From a bacterium (GTDB lineage Bacteria > Vulcanimicrobiota > Vulcanimicrobiia > Vulcanimicrobiales > Vulcanimicrobiaceae), in contig JAJYFM010000005.1 in the NCBI GenBank assembly GCA_021790895.1, forward strand, positions 1 through 53,635: a stretch of 53,635 nucleotides of DNA, in the 5' to 3' direction. Positions 36,356-46,186 of the stretch are shown here, piece after piece; position 1 is the first letter of the stretch; each line of letters opens with the position of its first letter. Below the pieces are notes generated by a model. The model made no database searches. It was not told the origin of the DNA and was given only the letters and a program-made list of their open reading frames with translations. The position numbers and the translations under genes are program-made.

Positions 36356-37375
36356 ATGCGCCGACTCCATCTCATTTTCGTAGGCTTGCTGGGAGCAGGC
36401 TTTGCTCTGGGTGCCTCCTTCATCGCGCCGACCACGGCCGTGCGCGCTGCGGAGCCCACCACCTATACCGTCCTCTTCGAGGACGGATCGCGGAGCATGC
36501 CCTACCAAAGCACCGCCGCAAACGTCGGCCAATTCCTTCGCGAGCGGGGCATTCACGTTGCGCCCGGCGATGAAGTCGTGCCCGCACCCGCCGCCCCGTT
36601 GAGCAACGGCGCGACGATTATTTATCGGCGCGCGATTCACGTGGTCTTTTTCGACGGCGCCTCAGTCGAGCACGTTGCAACGACGGCACAGGATGTCGGA
36701 TCGTTTCTTGCGATGCAAGGTGTAAAGATCGGAAAATTCGATAAAGTATTTCCTTCGCTCGGCACCACGCTCCACAACGGCTCGCGCGTCAGGCTCTTTC
36801 ATATTATTGCATGGGATCGCAGCGTCGTCGTGCCGGTACGCGCGGGAACGATCCATCATCTCGATACGCACATGCGGGTCGGCGCCCATAAAATCGTTTC
36901 GGTCGGGTCGATCGGCGAACGACGCATCGATTATCGCTACTTCAAATATCCAAATGGCATCATACGCCGCGTGGCGCTCACATCGACGACCGTTCGTGCC
37001 GCGCACCCGCGCATCGTTCTCGACGGAGTTGGGGATATCGGGGCCTTTTCAAACTATACGGCGCGGAGTATCGGCAAGATGCAATTGCGTGCCGTACACG
37101 CAATCAGCATGGTTGCGACCGCTTATACGCCGTGGTGCACGGGCTGCAGCGGGATTACCGCAACGGGCGAGCGTGCCGGTCACGGAATCGTCGCCGTCGA
37201 TCCGCGCGTTATTCCCTTGGGAACCAAACTTTTTATCCCCGGCTATGGATACGCCGTTGCCGGCGACACCGGTGGCGCCATCATCGGCCACCGCATCGAT
37301 CTCGGCTTCGATTCCGAACGCGCAGCGCTTCAGTTCGGGCGCCGGAAGATCGAAGTCTTCGCTATCAAAGGGTGA
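36356..37375 (+). CDS. YabE/Rpf-like secreted protein (DUF348 repeats, G5-like region, C-terminal 3D domain)
   Basis: Signal peptide; YTVLFEDGSRSMPYQSTAANVGQFLRERGIHVAPGDEVVP and HVVFFDGASVEHVATTAQDVGSFLAMQGVKIGKFDKV (DUF348); VATAYTPWCTGCSGITATGERAGHGIVAVDPRVIPLGTKLFIPGYGYAVAGDTGGAIIGHRIDLGF (3D). Confidence 0.88.
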   Translation: MRRLHLIFVGLLGAGFALGASFIAPTTAVRAAEPTTYTVLFEDGSRSMPYQSTAANVGQFLRERGIHVAPGDEVVPAPAAPLSNGATIIYRRAIHVVFFDGASVEHVATTAQDVGSFLAMQGVKIGKFDKVFPSLGTTLHNGSRVRLFHIIAWDRSVVVPVRAGTIHHLDTHMRVGAHKIVSVGSIGERRIDYRYFKYPNGIIRRVALTSTTVRAAHPRIVLDGVGDIGAFSNYTARSIGKMQLRAVHAISMVATAYTPWCTGCSGITATGERAGHGIVAVDPRVIPLGTKLFIPGYGYAVAGDTGGAIIGHRIDLGFDSERAALQFGRRKIEVFAIKG

Positions 37376-38196
37376 GTGCACGCGGCCTACTCAACGCGGC
37401 GGGGTTACACCCGAAAAAGCGTTTCGGGCAAAATTTCTTGCTCGACGATTCGCTCTGCGTAAAAATTGCCGCGCTCGCGCTCGCAGATGCGCCGGAATGG
37501 ATCGTTGAGGTCGGCCCCGGCACCGGCGCGCTCACCACTGCCCTCGCGCGCGACGGTGCTCGCGTCCGCGCATTGGAGATCGACCGCGATTTAGTGGCGT
37601 TGCTCCGGCAAAACGAAGCACTCGCATCGGTCGACATTCTCGAGACCGACGCGCTGAATTATGCCTGGCCCGAAGCCTCGTGCAGTCGTTGGCACGTCGC
37701 AGGCAACCTGCCGTATAACATCGCAACGCCGCTCCTGATTCGGCTCGCGCAACTCGCCGATGGACCGCAACGCATCGTCGCGATGATTCAAAAAGATGTT
37801 GCCGACCGATTGCTTGCAGCGGCCGGATCACCCGCATACGGCAGCCTGACCATCGCCGTGAACAACGTCATGAACGTCGAGCGCGCGTTTACGCTCGGTC
37901 CTGCTGCATTTTATCCACGCCCGAAAGTCGATTCGACGGTTATCGTTCTGAATCGGCGCGCGCGCCCGTTGGTCGAGCCGATCGACCCAACGCTTTTCGA
38001 GAAGGTCGTGCGCGGATCGTTCGCGTATCGGCGAAAGACTTTAGCAAACTCGCTCTCGCGTGCGCTCTCCGTAGAGCGAAGCGAGATCCTCAACGCCATG
38101 CAAACGGCTGGAATCGACGAAAATGAACGCGGAGAACGGATCGACATCGATGGTTTCGCCCAGTTGGCCGACGCACTGGCGCGAGGGGGCATTTAA
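37372..38196 (+). CDS. rsmA: 16S rRNA (adenine(1518)-N(6)/adenine(1519)-N(6))-dimethyltransferase
   Basis: GTG start; LHPKKRFGQNFLLDDSLC; IVEVGPGTGALTTALARDGARVRALEIDRDL; WHVAGNLPYNIATPLLIRL; FYPRPKVDSTVIVL. Confidence 0.95.
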   Translation: MSARGLLNAAGLHPKKRFGQNFLLDDSLCVKIAALALADAPEWIVEVGPGTGALTTALARDGARVRALEIDRDLVALLRQNEALASVDILETDALNYAWPEASCSRWHVAGNLPYNIATPLLIRLAQLADGPQRIVAMIQKDVADRLLAAAGSPAYGSLTIAVNNVMNVERAFTLGPAAFYPRPKVDSTVIVLNRRARPLVEPIDPTLFEKVVRGSFAYRRKTLANSLSRALSVERSEILNAMQTAGIDENERGERIDIDGFAQLADALARGGI

Positions 38197-38902
38197 AGGC
38201 TCCTCGGTCGCCCTTGTCATCCTCGGCATGATCGGTCTGGCCGTCGCCTGTGCTGTTCTTGCCCTCGTCGCCTACATTATCATCGACCCACCGATTCTCT
38301 CGAAGCTTATGCACTCACCGGTGAACCTTCCGGTAACCGCGGTGCTTGTCGTTCAACTCGCTTTCGAATTACCGCCGATCTTCGTTTTGATGGCGATGCT
38401 TCCGCGCATCTCCCTCTATTCGTGGGAAGAGCTCGGCTTGCGGCTTCCACCGGCGAGCGCTTTGTGGTACGTCATCGGTGGTTTCGTGGCCGCAATTATC
38501 GTGGGCGACGGCGGCAGCGTCATCGTCAATCACCTCTCGCATCACCCCCATCACATGCAAGACGTCGCCAAAATTTTCGAGAACATCCGGCATACGCCCG
38601 CGATCATCGCCTTTATCCTTTATGGCGTGGTCGTTGCACCAATCGCCGAAGAGTTGATTTTCAGAGGATTTCTTTTCAACCTCGGAATGCGTTACGGCAA
38701 TTTTTGGGTCGGCGCGGTCTTCAGTTCGCTTCTTTTCGGGGCGGCACATGGCGATATCGAGCTCTTTCTCCCGCTCACGCTCGTCGGTTTTGTTCTCGCA
38801 ACCGTCTATTACCGTTCGAAAAATCTCATTATTTCAATGCTCACGCACGCCTCGTTTAACGCGATCGCCTTTTCTTCGCTGTTATGGATGAAGACACACT
38901 AA
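38123..38902 (+). CDS. CPBP-family intramembrane metalloprotease
   Basis: APIAEELIFRGFLFNLGMRYGNFWVGAVFSSLLFGAAHG...LTHASFNAIAF; start position uncertain within the overlap with rsmA. Confidence 0.85.
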   Translation: MNAENGSTSMVSPSWPTHWREGAFKGSSVALVILGMIGLAVACAVLALVAYIIIDPPILSKLMHSPVNLPVTAVLVVQLAFELPPIFVLMAMLPRISLYSWEELGLRLPPASALWYVIGGFVAAIIVGDGGSVIVNHLSHHPHHMQDVAKIFENIRHTPAIIAFILYGVVVAPIAEELIFRGFLFNLGMRYGNFWVGAVFSSLLFGAAHGDIELFLPLTLVGFVLATVYYRSKNLIISMLTHASFNAIAFSSLLWMKTH

Positions 38903-40056
38903 ATCGCGCCGACGCGAATGAGCGCGTCGAGGACGAGCTCCGGAGATATCGCTTCCGTTCCAACCTGTTCGATGCGATAGTCGAGACTCTTCGGTAAGGT
39001 CGTCGCCGCCGGACGCAAGTGATAGCCGCGTGCAATCGGGCGCTTGCCGACGAGGTGAAGCGCGAGCGGATTCGGTTCGTCGTACCACGTCGGATAGTGC
39101 GCGAGCCACAGACCGACGATCGGTATTCCCCCGCGAGCCGAAACGGCGTGCATCGGCCCCGCAGGAACGCCGACGCACGCGTGGAGACGCGCCAGCAACG
39201 CGGTGAACGTCTCGGCAAATGGTTCGTCGACCTCGGCTGCTAATGCGCGAAATGACAGCACGCTGTTGCGTTCGTGCCAGCCGTCCTCCGGATCGCCGAG
39301 CGCATCGAGCAGAATCACCCGAATGCGCGCATCGCGTGCGTGGAGAAGCTCGACAAATGCTCGTGCGTCGCCGGTCGGCCACGCTTTCGTCGGCGCGGTA
39401 TGACCGCTGGTGGCGAGGAGCAGCAAGCGTTGCTGCGGCTCGATAGATCGCGCGAGTGCATCGTTGAATCGCCGCTGCACGTCGGGCGCGACGGTAAACG
39501 AGAGCGATTGCGGTAATGGCCGAGCGAGATCGAACTGCGCGAGCCGTCGCTCCTCGACGAGGTGTCGCGCGAGAGCGCGCGCTTTGGTGTGAAACGGAAA
39601 GGCGAGTCGCCCTTCTGCCGGTTCGGGATAATCAGTATAGAGCAGCGCGGTGGGAGCGAACTCCGCGAACGCTCGCGGGAGTTCGCCCGGGAGAGCGATG
39701 CGCTCGCGTTTGCCCGACAAACGCTTCCAGTTCAGCCCGAGGTGCCGGGCACCCAACGCCGATCCATCCCCCACTGCGCGAATCCCCGACGGAAATGCAG
39801 CGACGGGTCGCGCACCCGAAAAGAGCGCGCTGTAATCGTCGCCGATCCGGAAGATCGCATACGCGTTCTCCGGCGAAAGCAGCGAGGCAATATGCCCGAA
39901 GTGTACCCAATCGCCGAAGCCGTGCGGCCAATAGATTGCAATGCGTTCGCCGCGAAGCCGCGCGAAATCGGCGCCGCGTTCGTTATACGCGGGCAGCGCG
40001 ACGCTCGGTAGCCCTGGAGCGATCGCCGGGTGTCGCGGAAACAGATTAGCGAGCAT
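38899..40056 (-). CDS. Glycosyltransferase family 9 (heptosyltransferase-like)
   Basis: GERIAIYWPHGFGDWVHFGHIASLL; LHACVGVPAGPMHAVSARGGIPIVGLWLAHYPTWYDEP; start chosen at MLANLFPRHPAIAPGLPSVALPAYN. Confidence 0.75.
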   Translation of the reverse strand: MLANLFPRHPAIAPGLPSVALPAYNERGADFARLRGERIAIYWPHGFGDWVHFGHIASLLSPENAYAIFRIGDDYSALFSGARPVAAFPSGIRAVGDGSALGARHLGLNWKRLSGKRERIALPGELPRAFAEFAPTALLYTDYPEPAEGRLAFPFHTKARALARHLVEERRLAQFDLARPLPQSLSFTVAPDVQRRFNDALARSIEPQQRLLLLATSGHTAPTKAWPTGDARAFVELLHARDARIRVILLDALGDPEDGWHERNSVLSFRALAAEVDEPFAETFTALLARLHACVGVPAGPMHAVSARGGIPIVGLWLAHYPTWYDEPNPLALHLVGKRPIARGYHLRPAATTLPKSLDYRIEQVGTEAISPELVLDALIRVGAI

Positions 40057-41125
40057 CGAGCAGCGCTCCGAGACGAGTGCGAATCTTCTCGACGAAGGCA
40101 CGATTGGAGAAATCGGCGGCATGCGCGCGCAACTGCTCTTCGTCGAATGCTCGGGCGTCGAATCGCAGGAACGCCGCGGCGAGATCCTCGGCCTCGGGCC
40201 GATCGAAGAACGATCCGGTTCTCCCCTCGATAATGCTCTCGGTCGCTCCGCCGGCGCGGTAGGCGATGCTCGGCGTTCCACTCGCCGCCGCCTCCAACGG
40301 CATAAGGCCGAAATCTTCGATTCCGGGCACGATCACCGCGCGCGCGTGCGCGAGTTCCTCAGCGATCGCATGGTCGCCGAGCTCCCCGAGAAAGGTCACC
40401 GGCGCACCCTGCGCGCGCCGCTCGAGCGCCGCGCGCATCGGCCCGTCACCAACGATGCGCAGCGGTGCATTCGCAATACGCGCAGCGTCGATTGCCAGAT
40501 CGATCCGTTTGTACGGTAACATCCGCGCCACGACGAGAAAAGCCTCGCGCGGATCTCGCCGTTGCGCGAATCGTTCGGTATCGACCGGTGGATGGAGTAC
40601 CTCGAGGGTTCGGCCATAGTACTGCAGCGCACGGCGTGCCGTCGTTGCGGAGTTTGCGAGCATCTCGGTCGGGCGCTGCGCGGCACGAAGATCCCATCGC
40701 TGCAGCGCCGCCACGAGCGGGCGCGCGAGGATTCCGACGCCGAGCCCCCCGACGTATGCATCGTAGTCGAAGAGAAAGCGACTTACCGAGTGCAGGTAAC
40801 AGAGGTGCACGCAACCGGCCGGCACGCGAATGCCTTTCGCCCACGCCGATGACGAACTGACGATTGCGTCGTAGCCCGTAAAATCGAATCGTTCGAATGC
40901 GTTCGGATAGAACGGCGCGTACCAGCGAAAATGCGAGCGAATTCCCGGCATGCCGGCGAGCCACGAGCGATGAATCGTACGCCCGGCAAACCAATCACCG
41001 GTCTTTTGCTCGTCGTAGAACGCCGTGTAGATCGGCGCGTCGGGAAACGCTGCAGCAATGACCGCGAAAACGCGCTCGGCACCGCCGCGTTGATTGAGGT
41101 AATCGTGGACGAGTGCGAGCTTCAG
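40046..41125 (-). CDS. Glycosyltransferase family 4; probable CTG initiation
   Basis: In-frame extension upstream of the listed ATG (40951) reads (L/M)KLALVHDYLNQRGGAERVFAVIAAAFPDAPIYTAFYDEQKTGDWFAGRTIHRSWLAGMPGIRSHFRWYAPFYP, a typical GT4 N-terminus; CTG overlaps the upstream TGA stop. Confidence 0.8.
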   Translation of the reverse strand: MKLALVHDYLNQRGGAERVFAVIAAAFPDAPIYTAFYDEQKTGDWFAGRTIHRSWLAGMPGIRSHFRWYAPFYPNAFERFDFTGYDAIVSSSSAWAKGIRVPAGCVHLCYLHSVSRFLFDYDAYVGGLGVGILARPLVAALQRWDLRAAQRPTEMLANSATTARRALQYYGRTLEVLHPPVDTERFAQRRDPREAFLVVARMLPYKRIDLAIDAARIANAPLRIVGDGPMRAALERRAQGAPVTFLGELGDHAIAEELAHARAVIVPGIEDFGLMPLEAAASGTPSIAYRAGGATESIIEGRTGSFFDRPEAEDLAAAFLRFDARAFDEEQLRAHAADFSNRAFVEKIRTRLGALLDAR

Positions 41126-42408
41126 GAGCCGCTTCCGTCGCTTCCCTGCACGACGGCGATGGTGGGATGAACGAGATAGCGTTTTGCAACGCGCGCCAAA
41201 TCGGCAGGGGTCACTTTTGTGATGGCAGCGATGATTTTTGCGACCGGGTCGCCGGTCCCACCGGCTGCGCGATAAATGCGCAATAGGCGCAGACGGAGCC
41301 GCGGATCGCTCTCCTGGCGAGCAAAATCGCCGATCGCCTGTGCCTTCAAGCGATTGATATTCCCGTGAAGTTTTCCATCACCGATCATCTGCGAGAGCGC
41401 GAGCGCTCCACCGATGAGCCGATCGGGGCGACCGACCGCGCCCGATGCATAGAGCAATAGCTGCGGGCGCCCGCCGAGCGAGCGATAGCGAGCACCATAG
41501 GATCGACGGATGTAAAATGCATCGAGCCCTTTGGGGAGGCCCGCCGTTTCGGCGAGGATTCGTTTCATCAGTGCCGCCTCGACCAACATTGCGGGGAAAT
41601 CCGCCGAGGTCGGTTTCGGAGCGAGGAACGACGCGACGATCATCGTCGAAAGCGTCGGCCTCGTCGTGCGTAAGACCAGGCTCGACGCATCGAGCAATAG
41701 CGACGGCGAGCTCACCCGCGGCGACTTCCCGCCGGGAAGCGCGCCTGCGAGGCGCGCGAGCGCAGCGGCGAGCCCCGGCGTCTCTTCGCCGACGATCGTA
41801 GTAGCGAGGTCTCCACGGCGATAGTTCCAGCGATAGAACGCCTGGGCTTGCGCGATCGAAAGATGCTGGATAGAAAACGGCGTTCCGTCTCGCGGCATCG
41901 CGAGATTACCCGAGCGCGCGAACGATCGGCGCAACATCTCGGTCGCCAACTCCCAGTTATTCTGCCCACGCTCCGCAATTCGATCGAGGAGTGCCGTGCG
42001 CGCCTCGGTGAGGGCCGCGAGCGAGAAGTCCGGTGCGTTCATCGCCGTCGCCAACACATCGATGAGGGTCGGCATCGCCTGCGGGAGCCCGGCGAGCTCG
42101 ATTGCAACGCGATCGTCATGAACGTGGATATTGAGATCGCCGCCCTCGGAGCGAATTGCGTCCTGCAGCGGCAGCGAGAGACCTCCGACCTCGACCGGCG
42201 TCCGCGCGAGCAGGTGCGCATCGAGCGCTGCGACGCCGTTCTCGCTCTCGCGCTCCCGGTTGAGCCCGGCACGCAGATCGAGTTGCACGAAGGTCACCGG
42301 ACGAACCGGCAAGGTCGCTGCGCCGCTTCCGCTCTCGGCGCGGACGCCCTGCGGTGAACAGAGCGCTGCGAGGAGGAGGGCGACGGCGAACGGGGCGAGG
42401 CGCTTCAT
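41122..42408 (-). CDS. M16-family (insulinase-like) protein without recognisable zinc motif
   Basis: Signal peptide; FYRWNYRRGDLATTIVGEETPG; VTPADLARVAKRYLVHPTIAVV; GVAALDAHLLARTPV where HxxEH is expected. Confidence 0.75.
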   Translation of the reverse strand: MKRLAPFAVALLLAALCSPQGVRAESGSGAATLPVRPVTFVQLDLRAGLNRERESENGVAALDAHLLARTPVEVGGLSLPLQDAIRSEGGDLNIHVHDDRVAIELAGLPQAMPTLIDVLATAMNAPDFSLAALTEARTALLDRIAERGQNNWELATEMLRRSFARSGNLAMPRDGTPFSIQHLSIAQAQAFYRWNYRRGDLATTIVGEETPGLAAALARLAGALPGGKSPRVSSPSLLLDASSLVLRTTRPTLSTMIVASFLAPKPTSADFPAMLVEAALMKRILAETAGLPKGLDAFYIRRSYGARYRSLGGRPQLLLYASGAVGRPDRLIGGALALSQMIGDGKLHGNINRLKAQAIGDFARQESDPRLRLRLLRIYRAAGGTGDPVAKIIAAITKVTPADLARVAKRYLVHPTIAVVQGSDGSGS

Positions 42409-43691
42409 TAGACGCTCTTTTCTGCGATGGGGTTCATGATGATCGTCGTTGGATCGTTGAGATAGCGTCGCACCGCGGCGGCGATGCGCTCCGGTGTGAG
42501 CCGTGCGATACTCCGGGCGTACGCTCCGTTCGGTAAGCCGGGGGCATATGCCGCATCACCTGCGGCCGCATACCAACCGAGATTATCGGCTAGCCCTTGA
42601 GGCACGTCGATCGCCGAGGCGATATGGAACTGAAAGGCGCGCAAGAGACGCTGAAAGCGCGGCTCCGAGAGCGGTGTGCGAAGTCGCTTCAGATCTGCCA
42701 GCAACACGCTTCCCATCTTTTTCGGATCGTTGCCGACACCGAAGATCGTAAAGACGCCGACGCGTTGCAGGGTGACGAAGCGCGCGACCGCGACGTTTCC
42801 GGCCGGCAACGGCAACGCCCGGCCGAGTTGCCGGTCGAGGAGTGCCGAGGCGACGAAATCGAGCGCCGTTGCATCGTCGCGCGACGTTATCGGCGGCCCC
42901 GCGAACCCGATGGCGATGGCCTGACTCGAACCTTCGACCGAGTGCGTCGACGCACTCGCGCTCACCGGCGAGCCGATCGGCGCGTCGTTTCCGGATCGTC
43001 CGAGCGCCGAGATATCTCCTAAGAGCGCATCACCGACCGCGCCGGCAAACGAGAGACTCGCATTCCCGGGGCGAAAAGCCCGTTGGGCATAGTGCTGAAC
43101 GCGCTGCAGATGAATCGCATCGAGCGATGCAGCCGAGGTCGGATAGATCGGCGCATGCATCGGACCGTCGGAGAAAAGCGCGGCGAAAAGATGGGTCTCG
43201 AGTTCGTTCTCGATATTAAAACGCTCTTCAACTGCGCGCACGCCGGTCTCGTGTCGCGCTTCATCGAGCGATTTTTCGTCGATCGTTCCGGAAAAATAGG
43301 CTTGCGTTAACGCGCGTAGCGCCGTCGATGCCTGCGCCTTGGGAACGACGACACTAATTCCTAAAAGATTCGGTGACGGCTCGATCTCGATCGTTCCGCC
43401 GACGTTCTCGACGATTGCGCGCAACGAAGAGCCACCGGCGATCGGAGCATCGGCGAGGGCATGCGCCGCGAGATCGGCGATCCCCGGCGCATCGAACGAA
43501 TAGCCGCTTGCGGGCACGCGCAGCCAGAGACCGATCGCCGCGGTCGGCGAACTCGGGTCGGCGGCAAAGGCATAGCTCGCGCCGCTGTGCAGCTCGCCGA
43601 TTGCAACCCCTTGCTCCGCGCTTGCGCGGGGAACGACGAGAAGCGGAGCGAGAACCGCAAACGCGAGAAGCGCGTGAGCGAAGCGCTTCAC
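42408..43691 (-). CDS. M16-family (insulinase-like) protein without recognisable zinc motif
   Basis: Signal peptide; GIADLAAHALADAPIAGGSSLRAIVENVGGTIEIEPSPNLLGISVVV; LTPERIAAAVRRYLNDPTTIIMNP. Confidence 0.8.
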   Translation of the reverse strand: MKRFAHALLAFAVLAPLLVVPRASAEQGVAIGELHSGASYAFAADPSSPTAAIGLWLRVPASGYSFDAPGIADLAAHALADAPIAGGSSLRAIVENVGGTIEIEPSPNLLGISVVVPKAQASTALRALTQAYFSGTIDEKSLDEARHETGVRAVEERFNIENELETHLFAALFSDGPMHAPIYPTSAASLDAIHLQRVQHYAQRAFRPGNASLSFAGAVGDALLGDISALGRSGNDAPIGSPVSASASTHSVEGSSQAIAIGFAGPPITSRDDATALDFVASALLDRQLGRALPLPAGNVAVARFVTLQRVGVFTIFGVGNDPKKMGSVLLADLKRLRTPLSEPRFQRLLRAFQFHIASAIDVPQGLADNLGWYAAAGDAAYAPGLPNGAYARSIARLTPERIAAAVRRYLNDPTTIIMNPIAEKSV

Positions 43692-45598
43692 GCCGGCTCC
43701 GGCGAGATCGTCGGCGGTAAGCGATGCGTGTCGCTGCGATCGGCCGGTTGGCCGACGCTTCGATCCGGCGGCGGCGCCTCGGGAGAGTCTTCAGAAGATC
43801 CTCGGTCGTAGGGGCGTCCGTCAACGATCGCCAGGACCTCGTCTGCCTCCACGGTCTCGTGTTCGAGCAGCGACGCCACCATGCGCTCGACTTTATCCCA
43901 GTTCGTGCTCAACAGTTGGCGACCGCGTTCGTAACAGGTCTCGACAATCCGACGCACCTCCGCATCGATTTTGCTCGCGACCTCTTCGGAGTAATTGCGC
44001 TCCTCGCCGAAATCGCGCCCAAGAAAGACTTGGTGCGCGCCTCGCCCATACTGAATCGGGCCGAGATCGCTCATGCCGTATTGCGTGACCATCCGCCGCG
44101 CAAGCTGCGTCGCTTTTTCGAAGTCGTTGCTCGCGCCGGTCGTCACATCGCCGAACTGAATCTCCTCGGCGAGGCGTCCGCCGAGGGCCATCGTGATATC
44201 GGAGAGCAACTCTTCGCGCGTAACGCTATGGCGGTCGTCTTCGGGAAGCGACCAGGTAATACCGAGCGCCATTCCGCGCGGGATAATCGTGACCTTATGC
44301 ACGGGATCGGATTTATCGAGCATCGCGCCGAGAATCGCGTGCCCCGATTCGTGATAGGCGGTATTCTCTTTTTCCTTTTGCGACATCACCATGGATTTAC
44401 GCTCGGGGCCGACCATCACGCGGTCGATAGCCTCGTCGCAATCCGCCATCTCGATAATGTTTTTATTCCGACGCGCGGCGAGCAGCGCCGCCTCGTTGAG
44501 CAGATTCTCCAAATCGGCGCCGGAGAATCCGGGCGTCCGTTTTGCAAGCGTGTCGAGTTGCACTTCTCGCGCGAGAGGCTTATTGCGCGCATGTACCTCG
44601 AGAATTTTCTGCCGTCCCTTTAAGTCCGCGCGATCGACGACGATCTGCCGATCGAAGCGCCCGGGACGCAGCAACGCCGGATCGAGAACGTCGGGGCGAT
44701 TGGTCGCCGCGATAAGAATGACGCCGGTATTCTGGTCGAACCCGTCCATCTCCACCAAGAGTTGGTTGAGCGTCTGTTCGCGCTCGTCGTGCCCGCCGCC
44801 GAGACCGGCACCGCGTTGCCGACCGACTGCGTCGATTTCGTCGATAAAGATAATGCACGGCGCAGATTTTTTCGCTTGCTCGAATAGATCGCGCACGCGC
44901 GATGCGCCGACACCGACGAACATCTCCACGAAATCCGAACCGGAGATCGAAAAGAACGGAACGCCTGCTTCACCTGCGACGGCGCGTGCAAGCAACGTTT
45001 TGCCTGAACCCGGTGGCCCGAGAAGCAGGACGCCTTTGGGAATTCGGGCGCCGAGCGATTGATATTTTTTCGGATATTTGAGAAAGTCGACGATCTCGCC
45101 GAGCTCGACCTTCGCCTCCTCGACCCCGGCAACGTCATCGAACGTGACCTTCGCGCGATTCTCCGAGAGCATTTTCGCGCGCGATCGCCCGAAATTCATC
45201 GCTTGACTACCGCCGCTCTGCGCCTGTCGGAAAATAAAGATCATCAAGACGACCAATGCCAACATCGGCAAGAGCGAACTCAATCCGTTGAAGAACGATG
45301 AATTCGGTGGGCTCTCGAAGCCCCACTTGCCGCTCTTGACGTGCGCCTGCAACTGCGCCACGAAGGCGCTGTCTTTATTGGGAATCGTTACCGTGTAGCT
45401 CTTCCCGGCGGTGGTTTTACCCGAACCCTGAAGGCCGACTGCGTGGAACGACTCGATCTTTCCGGAATCGAGTTGAGCGATAAACGAGCCGTAATCGAGC
45501 GGCTTAACGGTCGTCGGTGCGCTGACGAACCGATCGACAATGAGCAGGACGATGACGACGGCCACGCTGACGAAGAGCAACTGACGAAGGATTTTCAA
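43688..45598 (-). CDS. ftsH: ATP-dependent zinc metalloprotease FtsH
   Basis: [76 protein letters not shown]. Confidence 0.97.
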   Translation of the reverse strand: MKILRQLLFVSVAVVIVLLIVDRFVSAPTTVKPLDYGSFIAQLDSGKIESFHAVGLQGSGKTTAGKSYTVTIPNKDSAFVAQLQAHVKSGKWGFESPPNSSFFNGLSSLLPMLALVVLMIFIFRQAQSGGSQAMNFGRSRAKMLSENRAKVTFDDVAGVEEAKVELGEIVDFLKYPKKYQSLGARIPKGVLLLGPPGSGKTLLARAVAGEAGVPFFSISGSDFVEMFVGVGASRVRDLFEQAKKSAPCIIFIDEIDAVGRQRGAGLGGGHDEREQTLNQLLVEMDGFDQNTGVILIAATNRPDVLDPALLRPGRFDRQIVVDRADLKGRQKILEVHARNKPLAREVQLDTLAKRTPGFSGADLENLLNEAALLAARRNKNIIEMADCDEAIDRVMVGPERKSMVMSQKEKENTAYHESGHAILGAMLDKSDPVHKVTIIPRGMALGITWSLPEDDRHSVTREELLSDITMALGGRLAEEIQFGDVTTGASNDFEKATQLARRMVTQYGMSDLGPIQYGRGAHQVFLGRDFGEERNYSEEVASKIDAEVRRIVETCYERGRQLLSTNWDKVERMVASLLEHETVEADEVLAIVDGRPYDRGSSEDSPEAPPPDRSVGQPADRSDTHRLPPTISPEPA

Positions 45599-45613
45599 GA
45601 TGGTACGATCTCA

Positions 45614-46186
45614 CTACTTCTCGGGAGCGAACGACTCCGGTTTGAGGCGCGCGATGATGGGCAGATTCCGATAGAGTTCCCGGTAGTCGAGGCCGTAACC
45701 TACGACAAAGGCGTTGGGACAACGCAGGCCGACGTAATCGAGAGGCACGTTGACGAGACGGCGCTCAGGCTTCTCTAAGAGTGCGGCGGTGCGCAGCCGG
45801 GCCGGCGCCCGTTGAACGAGCAGCTCGCGCAGATACTGCATCGTTAACCCGTTATCGACGATATCGTCCACCAGCAGGACGTTGCGGCCGCGAACCGACC
45901 CGGCGAGATCCTTTCGCAATTGAACCTCCCCGCTCGACCGCGTCGCGTTTCCGTAACTTGAAGCCCATATCGTCTCAACGTTCAGCTCGCTCGGAGCGTT
46001 CGGTTGTCGGGCAATCGCCCGAACCAAATCGGTGAACACGAAGAGCGCCCCTTTCAACACCCCGACCACCAGCATTGGTTCCCCGGAAAAGTCCCGCGCA
46101 ATCGCCGCCGCCATCTCCTCGATCGCCGCGGCAATGCGACTTTCGTCGAAGAGCACCTCAGCGATGGCATCTCGATAGTCGTTCAT
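45614..46186 (-). CDS. hpt: Hypoxanthine phosphoribosyltransferase
   Basis: MLVVGVLKGALFVFTDLVRAI; NVLLVDDIVDNGLTMQYLRELL; FVVGYGLDYRELYRNLPIIARLKPE. Confidence 0.93.
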   Translation of the reverse strand: MNDYRDAIAEVLFDESRIAAAIEEMAAAIARDFSGEPMLVVGVLKGALFVFTDLVRAIARQPNAPSELNVETIWASSYGNATRSSGEVQLRKDLAGSVRGRNVLLVDDIVDNGLTMQYLRELLVQRAPARLRTAALLEKPERRLVNVPLDYVGLRCPNAFVVGYGLDYRELYRNLPIIARLKPESFAPEK

